DNA from: an uncultured Actinomyces sp.
GTDB lineage: Bacteria; Actinomycetota; Actinomycetes; Actinomycetales; Actinomycetaceae
Length of the DNA stretch: 5,178 bases
Direction of reading: 5' to 3'
Assembly (NCBI GenBank): GCA_902373545.1
Contig: CABKMZ010000120.1
Coordinates: forward strand, 1-5,178
A program made the position numbers and the translations under genes. Shown in pieces: positions 1 to 5,178 of the stretch. Under the pieces are notes generated by a model that worked only from the letters and a program-made list of their open reading frames with translations, searched no databases and was not told the origin of the DNA. Numbering within the stretch: position 1 is the stretch's first letter; each line of letters opens with the position of its first letter.

Positions 1-1
1 C

Positions 2-2434
2 ATCACCCTCATCGTCATGACGGCGATGACCTCGGGCCTGACCTCCAGCGTCTACCAGCAGTACCGCGGCGGCACGATCGTCGTCTCCCAAGACAAGGAC
101 GCGCCCGAGGGCGCCATCGAAAGCGCCGAAAGAACCCTGAGCGCAACCAGCGGCGTCACCACCATCAAGCACACGGCCCAGTGGCCCGCCGACGCCCAGA
201 CCGACGCGACGCGCGGCCAACTCTACGTCTCGCCGCTGGCCGCCAAGCCTTTCGCCGACATCGACCTGAGCGCTGGAACCAAGCCAACCGCCGACGACCA
301 GATCACCATCCCCGAGCACACGGCCTCGGCCCTCTCGGTGAAGGTCGGCGACACCGTCCGCGTGCGCGCAGGATTCACCGAGGGCGACTACCGCACCCTC
401 ACCATCGTCGGCACCACGCGCTCGAACACGATCAGCATGGGCATCCCCGCCTCTTACGTGACCGACGGCGGCTTCTCCTCGATCTTCGGGACGACCGCGT
501 CCGGCCGGTTCATCGTCGCGACGTCCGGAGCGGATACGGACAGCAACGCAAACCCTCCCAGCGCCACCCAGGACGAATGGGTGGCGAGAGCAAACTCTGC
601 GCTCAGTGGCATCTCGGGCGTGACCGTCACCAGCGTGCACAAGGCGATCCAGGAGGACCTCGACCAGGCGCGCCTGGGAGCGACCATGACGATGGGAATC
701 ATGCTGATCTTCCCGGCGATCGCGGCGCTCGTGGCCTCCATCGTCGTCTCCTCGACATTCCGCGTGGTGCTCACGCAGCGCACCCGCGAATTGGCGCTGC
801 TGCGCACGCTGGGAGCGACCAGGCGACAGGTCCGCTCGCTCGTGACCCGCGAGGCCCTCGCGATTGGAGCGATCTCGTCGGCGATTGGCGTCGCGCTCGG
901 CTGGCTGATTGGCGCGCTCGCGGAGGCGGGCACCGGCCTGGCCTCTAGCGTCGTCGCTGCGCTTGAGGGTGCCTCCGTCTGGCAGCTCGCGCTCACGTGG
1001 CTGGGTGCCACCCTGTTCACGACCCTGGTCGGCGTCTTCCCGGCCCGCGCCGCCTCCCGCGTCGCGCCCGTCGCCGCCCTCGCCCCCGTGAACGAGGCCG
1101 GGGCCGGCGCCCGGAAGAAGCACACCGTCCGCTTCATCATCGGCGCGCTCATCGCGGTCGTCGGCTGCGGAGCTGTGGCCCTCGCGTGGCGCTCGGATAG
1201 TGGCGGCACGAAATTCCTCGGCGCTTTCGCCGGGTCGCTCCTGGCGCTCCTCGGCGCGCTGCTCGTCGCCTCCGTGCTGCTGCCCGCCCTCACCCGCGCG
1301 TTTGGCGCTGCATTCCCGGGCACGCTGTCCGCCATGGCCCGCGAGAACACGATGCGCAACCCCGGCCGCACCTCCGCGACCGGCACCGCGATCATCATCG
1401 GCGTGACCCTCGTCGTCACCATCATGGTCGGCGCCGCATCCGTGCGCACCACCCTGACCAACGCTGTGAACGACGCGCGTCCCTTCGACCTCATGGCCGT
1501 GTCCACAGATGGGGCGATCACCGACGACCAGCAGGCCGCCATCGCGGCCACCGACGGCGTTGCCGCCACCGTCGCTCAGTACGCCGCCCCCGGCACCCTC
1601 ACGACCACCTTGGGCGCGCCCGCCTACGCCCCCGGAGAGGGAGCGGGCTCGGACGACGAGGCCCAGGCCTCGTCGGTCATGATCACCGGAGAACCCGACT
1701 ACGCGGGCGTCACCCACTCGACCGTCACGCAGCTGGGCGATGGCCAGGTGCGCGTCGGGGACGAGGCCCTGGCCGGGCAGACGCTGCGCCTGTGCGCCGA
1801 CACGTGCGTGGACCTGAGCGCGACCTACGACAAGAACGGCAGCGTCGGGGAGGCCCAGGTCTCCGAGAAGACCCTGCGATCCATCGCGACGTCGCCGCAG
1901 CGTCAGGCGATCATCATCAAGATGGCCGACGGGGCCGACGCCGAGACCGTGCAGGCCGCGCTGCTCAAGGACTCGCACCTCAGTGTTAATGGATCCGCGC
2001 TCGAGCGCCAGATGTACACGAAGATTATCGACCAGCTCATGCTCATCCTCGTCGGACTGCTCGGAGTGTCCGTCCTCGTGTCCCTGGTGGGCGTGGCCAA
2101 CACGCTGTCCCTGTCGGTCGCCGAACGTACCCGCGAGAACGGCCTGCTGCGGGCGCTGGGCCTGACGCGACGCCAGATGAAGGGCCTCCTCGCCCTCGAG
2201 GCGCTGTTCCTGTCACTCACCGGAGCGGTTATCGGCGTCGGCATGGGCGTCGCCTTCGGGTGGGTCGGCGTCATGAGCCTGCCCGTCGAGGGAGCCACCC
2301 CCGTGCTGAGCGTGCCGTGGCTGCAGCTGGCCGGCGTGTGCGTCGTCGCCATCGTGTCCGCGCTGGTCGCCTCCTGGCTGCCCGGCCGCCGGGCCGCGAA
2401 GGTCAGCCCCTCGGAGGCGCTGGCCACGGAGTGA
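2..2434 (+). CDS. ABC transporter permease, FtsX/MacB-like, duplicated core (5' partial)
   Basis: Membrane subunit of an ABC transporter of the FtsX/MacB type. This family usually works with a separate ATPase to move or extract substrates at the cell envelope, or in peptide resistance and signalling; the substrate here cannot be told. The frame is open to the left edge (ITLIVM precedes the first in-window Met at 17), so the true start lies upstream and TM1 is cut. Counting from Met17, I see an extracytoplasmic domain at about 10-220, TM2 at 224-246, TM3 at 282-304 and TM4 at 322-342. Helices follow at 373-391, 400-423 and 456-474. A second extracytoplasmic domain spans about 485-668, then helices at 672-695, 727-751 and 767-787. 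Each FtsX core has the family's cytoplasmic motif after its first helix: RTRELALLRTLGATRRQV (255-272) and RTRENGLLRALGLTRRQM (704-721). Each ends in a similar signature: FPARAASRVAPVAAL (341-355) and LPGRRAAKVSPSEAL (788-802). The C-terminus is complete. The protein is near full family length, missing perhaps a few tens of residues. Its ATPase is expected just upstream. Family call is firm; the function is open. Confidence 0.93.
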   Translation: MTLIVMTAMTSGLTSSVYQQYRGGTIVVSQDKDAPEGAIESAERTLSATSGVTTIKHTAQWPADAQTDATRGQLYVSPLAAKPFADIDLSAGTKPTADDQITIPEHTASALSVKVGDTVRVRAGFTEGDYRTLTIVGTTRSNTISMGIPASYVTDGGFSSIFGTTASGRFIVATSGADTDSNANPPSATQDEWVARANSALSGISGVTVTSVHKAIQEDLDQARLGATMTMGIMLIFPAIAALVASIVVSSTFRVVLTQRTRELALLRTLGATRRQVRSLVTREALAIGAISSAIGVALGWLIGALAEAGTGLASSVVAALEGASVWQLALTWLGATLFTTLVGVFPARAASRVAPVAALAPVNEAGAGARKKHTVRFIIGALIAVVGCGAVALAWRSDSGGTKFLGAFAGSLLALLGALLVASVLLPALTRAFGAAFPGTLSAMARENTMRNPGRTSATGTAIIIGVTLVVTIMVGAASVRTTLTNAVNDARPFDLMAVSTDGAITDDQQAAIAATDGVAATVAQYAAPGTLTTTLGAPAYAPGEGAGSDDEAQASSVMITGEPDYAGVTHSTVTQLGDGQVRVGDEALAGQTLRLCADTCVDLSATYDKNGSVGEAQVSEKTLRSIATSPQRQAIIIKMADGADAETVQAALLKDSHLSVNGSALERQMYTKIIDQLMLILVGLLGVSVLVSLVGVANTLSLSVAERTRENGLLRALGLTRRQMKGLLALEALFLSLTGAVIGVGMGVAFGWVGVMSLPVEGATPVLSVPWLQLAGVCVVAIVSALVASWLPGRRAAKVSPSEALATE
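1654..1675 (+). repeat. Intragenic 9-bp inverted repeat within the permease gene
   Basis: cgacgaggc (1654-1662) pairs exactly with gcctcgtcg (1667-1675) around a 4-nt loop (ccag). It lies in the low-complexity linker (GSDDEAQASS) of the second extracytoplasmic domain. In GC-rich coding DNA such a hairpin may be coincidence; no function is claimed. Confidence 0.5.
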
Positions 2435-2464
2435 CGCCGGTTGAGTGACGCCGGTTGAGTGACG
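2431..2464. repeat. 14-bp tandem repeat, about 2.4 copies, overlapping the permease stop codon
   Basis: The unit gtgacgccggttga occurs at 2431-2444 and again without change at 2445-2458, followed by the first six bases (gtgacg) at 2459-2464. The first copy contains the permease stop codon TGA (2432-2434). Because 14 is not a multiple of three and each unit carries two TGA triplets, the array puts stop codons in all three forward frames. It directly abuts the hairpin that begins at 2465. Slippage duplication at the gene end is the simplest origin; any function is inference. Confidence 0.9.
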
Positions 2465-2501
2465 GGCGGGGCGCTGTGGGTGTGGTCCACAGCGCCCCGC
2501 C
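2465..2501. terminator. Perfect 15-bp hairpin, probable bidirectional terminator
   Basis: The left arm ggcggggcgctgtgg (2465-2479) is exactly complementary to the right arm ccacagcgccccgcc (2487-2501), with a 7-nt loop (gtgtggt). It lies 30 bp after the permease stop and 38 bp beyond the stop of the opposite gene, where a shared terminator is expected for converging genes. Only a short run of three T (2507-2509) follows on the + strand, and no T-tract follows on the - strand. It is therefore a strong GC hairpin without a classical U-tract, which is common in high-GC actinobacteria. Termination is inferred from position and stem strength. Confidence 0.8.
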
Positions 2502-2537
2502 GCGCGTTTGTGAGCGCCTCGCGTCAGTATCGTCTCG

Positions 2538-2549
2538 TGTCAGCTGACA
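2538..2549. repeat. 12-bp perfect palindrome across the surface-protein stop codon
   Basis: tgtcagctgaca reads the same on both strands and includes the stop codon of the - strand gene (2540-2542, TGA on that strand). A palindrome of this size can arise by chance, and it overlaps the last codons. A protein-binding role is possible but nothing else supports it. Confidence 0.35.
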
Positions 2550-5178
2550 ACCTTCCTGCGGGCCACGCGCCGGGCGGCCAGCGCCGAGGCGATGAGGGCC
2601 GCCGAGGCCGCGAGGTACGGGTACAGGCCCGGCCCGCCGGAGTAGGGGAGCGTCGGGGCCTCCCGGTCGGCCACCATGATGGTCGCCGTGAACTTCCCGT
2701 CGATGATCATGCCCTGCACGTCCAACGTCAGGTCGTTGTAGCCGGAGTTGTAGACCTGGACGGAGGCCTTCGTCCACTTGTTTTGGTCGAAGATCTCGGT
2801 GTCGGGCATGACGTTCGTGCCCGTGCCGTCGCCCAGCTGCGCCGACAGGGTGAAGGGGATCGGCTGGGGCAGGAGCAGGTGGCCGGGAGGGGCCTTCGTC
2901 TCGACCAGCCAGTACTTCTTGTCCGTCGCCAGCGTCGTCACCTTCCAGTAGTACTGCCAGTCGGTGACGTTCGACGAATCCAGGGTGAGGACCGGGGTGG
3001 CCGACCCGTCGACGCGCGGGTCCACGTCGTAGATCGCGAACTCGGACCCGGACAGCGGATAGTAGGAGTAGCCCTGCGCGTCCACGTACTCGTTGGCGAT
3101 TTCGGGCCACTGGAGGTTCGTGAACTGGCGGCCGGCCTTGGCGATGATCACGGTGCGCACGCGCACGGGGGCGCACGCCTTGTTGTTATCGGTGCCGTCC
3201 GAATCGCGGTTCGCGGCGGCGATGACCTCGCTGTACAGGCCGTATCCCGAGCGTGGCGGCCCCAGGTAGCGGCACGAGAATCGCGACTCGTCCACGTTCG
3301 CCGCTTCCGAGCGCGTCACGTTGATGCGCACCCAGTACTCGCGCGAGGAGTTCGCGGGCAGCGGGTCGCCGTCGGTGATCTGGTAGCGCCCGCCCGCGGC
3401 GGCCAGCTCGGTTCCCGCGTCCAGGCCCTCCTGCGTGGCGGCCACGCGCACCGAGTTGATCGTCAGGCTGGAGGGGAAACCGGGCGCGACCTGCAAGGCG
3501 CCCGTGTCCGCATCCAGCGACCCGCTATTCGTTGCGGTCACCTTGTAATCCACGTCGAAGGTCACGGGGCCGTCGCCGCCGCTCGTCACGAGCTCCTGCT
3601 TGACGCTCACGTTCGCGCTCTTCGCGTGGTTCGTGAACGTGCAGTCGATCGTCTGCGCGGCCGCGCTCGCCACCGACCCGACGCCCGCGAAATTAACGCT
3701 CTTCGCGTCGGTGTCCACGGTCGCGGCCACGGCCTCGCCCGCGCCGTTCACGCACGAGATCGACTCAAGCGTCCACTGCTCATCGGGGTCGTCCGGGCTG
3801 GTCACGCCGCTTTCCGTGATCGTGAAGTCCGAGTGCCCCACCAGGAACGCCTGGTACGAGGTCATGGACCCCTTCTTGTCCGCGCCGACCCCGGCGGGGG
3901 TGATGGTCTGGTTGAAGGAGCCGTCCTGGACCCAGCCGGACACCGCCGTGCCGTCCGGGGTCGTCGACGAGGCCGTGGCGCCGGCCGGCGCGTCAACCGC
4001 GTCTTGGGTGGCGCTGGAGGTGAAGGTCGCCGACGGCTGGGTCGCGTAGGTGCGGCCACCGTCCGTGGTGATGACCTTGTGGATGCGCACGTAGCGCTCT
4101 TGCGTGATCGAGGCGTACAGGCACGCGAAGCTCATGTTGAGTTCCGGTGTGCTCATGGACGCGACGGGCTGAGCGCCCTCCGGGGGAGCGGCCGGGCACG
4201 AGGCGCTGCGCCCGTTGTCCGTGAAACCCCAGATCGTCATGCGGTAGCGGATCCCGTCCTTCTCCCACACCGTGTCGGGCAGTGTGGAGGTGGAGATGGA
4301 GACCGTGTCGTTCGAGGCCGGGGTGCGCAGGGAGATATCGACGGCGTCCGGCCAGTCGTTCTCCGCCCGCTGCGCCTTCGCCCAGCCCGCGGTCTGGTTG
4401 ATGTGGCCCTTCTGTCCCTTGTTGTACAGGTCGTGCGTGCCGTTGCCCGCGCCGACGTGCTGGGCGCACACGGTCTTACCTGTCAGCCACTGGTCGGTAT
4501 TGCGGCCCTCCGGGTTGTAGAGGCGTGCCGGACCCGTGAACTTGCCCCTGATCTTGCGGCGGCTACCGTTCGCGGCCACCGATCCGTCAGGGTTCGTGTC
4601 GCACACGCTGTTGGCGACCACCGTGTAGGCGCCGCCCGCGCGCGGCACGACCGTCGTCTCCGTGTCGTCCTGGGACTCCTCAACGTCCCACGGGATCGCC
4701 CCCTGCATGGCGAAACCGTCACCCTGAATACGCAGGTTCAGGTCCCCGTGGAAGAAACGCTGAGGACCCACATCGGTCAGCGTTTTCTGGTTCCTGCCCG
4801 TGCCTCGTTCCAAGTTGTTGAAAATCGGGAGGTTGTTGTTGCGCAGCGTGCCCAGCAGGAACGGTTTGCCGGCCACAACCGTGCCCGGCGTGGCCGGCTG
4901 GAAGCCCATCGCCGTCTGCTTCCACGGCGCGATCTTGCCCTGGACGGTGGTCTCGTTGTTGTAGAAGATGACGCCGTTGTCTGCGGGGTTTTCGCCCCAC
5001 GGTAGCGAGCGCGTCGTATAGCTCCAGTAGCCCTGCGACGCCAGGGAGGACTCCAGCCACTGGGCGCGCTTCCAGCCTGTCCCGTCCTGCAGCGAGCCGC
5101 CCGGCCAGGGGCCCCACTGATCTAGGGGCTTGACCCAGCCGTCGCGCGACCACATGTTCGGCTTGTAGGTCTCCATGT
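2540..5178 (-). CDS. Large sortase-anchored surface protein / putative adhesin (N-terminus beyond window)
   Basis: C-terminal part of a secreted, wall-anchored protein, probably an adhesin or fimbria-associated protein. The frame is open to the right edge. The in-window ATG at 5174-5176 is unlikely to be the start: no signal peptide follows it, though a sortase substrate needs one. Counting that Met as 1: a Trp-rich stretch (1-65); a beta-rich domain with LLGTLRNNNLPI (107-118), resembling secreted choice-of-anchor/DUF5979-associated regions of actinobacterial surface proteins; a cysteine-containing region (about 180-355). Next comes a prealbumin-like domain (about 360-518) with candidate triad K367, E455, N516. 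A DUF11-like domain follows (about 519-671, KVTATNSGS), then a SpaA-like domain (about 676-840) with E-box YWLVETKAPPG (755-765). The end is LPYSG (843-847), a hydrophobic helix (850-868) and the tail RRVARRKVVS. No backbone-pilin lysine motif (YPK-type) is visible, so a tip or monomeric wall protein fits better than a shaft pilin. No sortase gene is in the window. Surface anchoring is well supported; the ligand is unknown. Confidence 0.9.
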   Translation of the reverse strand, partial: METYKPNMWSRDGWVKPLDQWGPWPGGSLQDGTGWKRAQWLESSLASQGYWSYTTRSLPWGENPADNGVIFYNNETTVQGKIAPWKQTAMGFQPATPGTVVAGKPFLLGTLRNNNLPIFNNLERGTGRNQKTLTDVGPQRFFHGDLNLRIQGDGFAMQGAIPWDVEESQDDTETTVVPRAGGAYTVVANSVCDTNPDGSVAANGSRRKIRGKFTGPARLYNPEGRNTDQWLTGKTVCAQHVGAGNGTHDLYNKGQKGHINQTAGWAKAQRAENDWPDAVDISLRTPASNDTVSISTSTLPDTVWEKDGIRYRMTIWGFTDNGRSASCPAAPPEGAQPVASMSTPELNMSFACLYASITQERYVRIHKVITTDGGRTYATQPSATFTSSATQDAVDAPAGATASSTTPDGTAVSGWVQDGSFNQTITPAGVGADKKGSMTSYQAFLVGHSDFTITESGVTSPDDPDEQWTLESISCVNGAGEAVAATVDTDAKSVNFAGVGSVASAAAQTIDCTFTNHAKSANVSVKQELVTSGGDGPVTFDVDYKVTATNSGSLDADTGALQVAPGFPSSLTINSVRVAATQEGLDAGTELAAAGGRYQITDGDPLPANSSREYWVRINVTRSEAANVDESRFSCRYLGPPRSGYGLYSEVIAAANRDSDGTDNNKACAPVRVRTVIIAKAGRQFTNLQWPEIANEYVDAQGYSYYPLSGSEFAIYDVDPRVDGSATPVLTLDSSNVTDWQYYWKVTTLATDKKYWLVETKAPPGHLLLPQPIPFTLSAQLGDGTGTNVMPDTEIFDQNKWTKASVQVYNSGYNDLTLDVQGMIIDGKFTATIMVADREAPTLPYSGGPGLYPYLAASAALIASALAARRVARRKVVS
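2543..2650 (-). other. C-terminal cell-wall sorting signal (LPYSG, hydrophobic helix, basic tail)
   Basis: Encodes the three-part sortase signal at the end of the surface protein. LPYSG (2636-2650) is followed by GPG and a hydrophobic stretch LYPYLAASAALIASALAA (851-868), then the basic end RRVARRKVVS. Sortases cut within LPxTG-type motifs and join the protein to peptidoglycan or a pilus. Here the usual Thr is Ser, a conservative variant. Length, order and position at the extreme C-terminus fit the family. Confidence 0.93.
2657..3151 (-). other. SpaA-like prealbumin-fold domain with E-box
   Basis: Residues about 676-840 of the surface protein. It begins VRTVIIAKAG (candidate isopeptide Lys680), continues with the typical LSGSEFAIYDVD strand, and reaches the E-box YWLVETKAPPG, whose Glu759 would catalyse an intramolecular Lys-Asn/Asp bond in this family. 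The last strand before LPYSG is ATIMVADREAP, where Asp837 sits near the usual Asn position. The distance from E-box to LPYSG is about 80 residues, longer than I would expect, suggesting an inserted segment (about 780-830). Fold is supported by motif; the bond is inferred. Confidence 0.75.
3164..3622 (-). other. DUF11-like beta-sandwich repeat domain
   Basis: Residues about 519-671 of the surface protein. It carries the pattern seen in DUF11-type surface repeats: SVKQELVTSGG at the start, VDYKVTATNSGSLDADTG with the TxTNxG motif, a strand-rich middle, and an end rich in Asp/Asn/Thr before ACAPV. Two cysteines (C635, C668) lie in its C-terminal half and could pair. It probably acts as a stalk or spacer module. 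The assignment rests on pattern recognition only. Confidence 0.5.
3623..4099 (-). other. Prealbumin-like domain with candidate isopeptide triad
   Basis: Residues about 360-518 of the surface protein. It starts YVRIHKVITTDGG (K367), has DFTITESGV (E455) in the place of an E-box, and ends AQTIDCTFTNH (N516), the usual closing strand of such domains in actinobacterial surface proteins. K367, E455 and N516 match the order of an intramolecular isopeptide triad. C475 (ESISC) and C512 (TIDC) are on neighbouring predicted strands and may form a disulfide. The fold is inferred from motif order. Confidence 0.6.
4652..4975 (-). other. N-proximal beta-rich domain with LLGTLRNNNLPI motif
   Basis: Residues about 68-175 of the surface protein. 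It begins with alternating hydrophobic residues (NGVIFYNNETT), passes through PATPGTVVAGKPFLLGTLRNNNLPI, and continues with FFHGDLNLRIQGDGF. A PFxLGxxxNNNxPI pattern followed by a short D/N-L-N-I strand is found in secreted choice-of-anchor-type and DUF5979-associated domains of bacterial surface proteins. I see no catalytic residues. Low to moderate certainty on family; structural or ligand-binding role inferred. Confidence 0.45.

Noticed and set aside
17..19. ATG taken as the true start of the permease
   Set aside because: The frame continues upstream to the edge with hydrophobic residues (ITLIVM) that look like the end of TM1, so the start lies before the window.
454..1569. Open frame of 371 codons on the - strand inside the permease gene
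   Set aside because: Low-complexity Ala/Ser/Arg/Thr-rich product antisense to well-conserved FtsX domains; a composition artefact.
2435..2539. Small gene, promoter or attachment site in the intergenic gap
   Set aside because: The gap is about 105 bp, filled by the tandem repeat and hairpin; both flanking genes end here, so no promoter is needed, and no tRNA or att-like repeat was seen.
2403..3176. Open frame of 257 codons on the - strand overlapping the end of the surface-protein gene
   Set aside because: It is in another frame of the same strand as the surface protein, gives an Arg/Gly/His/Pro-rich product, and crosses the terminator hairpin into the permease gene.
2459..5005. Open frame of 848 codons on the + strand, opposite the surface-protein gene
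   Set aside because: Its product is Arg/Val/Gly/His-rich with no recognisable domain, and it lies fully antisense to a gene with clear domains and a sorting signal. Its start lies inside the terminator/repeat region. Long antisense open frames are common in high-GC DNA with strong third-position bias.
5174..5176. ATG taken as the true start of the surface protein
   Set aside because: The frame is open to the window edge, there is no room to see a ribosome binding site, and no signal peptide follows, although the protein has a sortase signal that requires secretion.

Overview
The window is high-GC DNA with strong G/C preference at third codon positions. It holds two long protein-coding genes that converge on a short, terminator-like intergenic region. 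A permease of the FtsX/MacB type beside a wall-anchored surface protein with E-box (prealbumin-like) domains points to a Gram-positive actinobacterium. The style of the surface protein suggests the oral/mucosal Actinomycetaceae (Actinomyces/Schaalia-like). That taxonomic guess is inference; there is no rRNA or other phylogenetic marker in the window.

Left half (2-2434, + strand): the gene for a large ABC transporter permease, cut at its 5' end by the window edge. It has the duplicated FtsX architecture: TM1 (cut), a large extracytoplasmic domain, an FtsX core, two linker helices and a further helix, a second extracytoplasmic domain, and a second FtsX core. Its ATPase partner is not in the window and would be expected upstream.

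Middle (2435-2539): about 105 bp between the two stop codons. It contains a 14-bp tandem repeat that starts at the permease stop codon and puts stops in all three forward frames. Next comes a perfect 15-bp-stem hairpin that probably terminates transcription from both sides. A 12-bp palindrome straddles the stop codon of the opposite gene.

Right half (2540-5178, - strand): the C-terminal 878 residues or so of a large secreted, sortase-anchored surface protein; its N-terminus and signal peptide lie beyond the right edge. From N to C it shows a Trp-rich segment, a beta-rich domain with an LLGTLRNNNLPI motif, a cysteine-containing domain, and a prealbumin-like domain with a candidate Lys/Glu/Asn isopeptide triad. 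A DUF11-like domain and a C-terminal E-box domain follow, then an LPYSG sorting signal, a hydrophobic helix and an Arg/Lys-rich tail. It is most likely an adhesin or fimbria-associated protein.

The two genes face each other and are separately transcribed, so nothing shows that they work together. No RNA gene, CRISPR array, transposase or phage feature was seen. I did not find a convincing undescribed system; the more unusual points are the architecture of the surface protein and the structure of the intergenic region.
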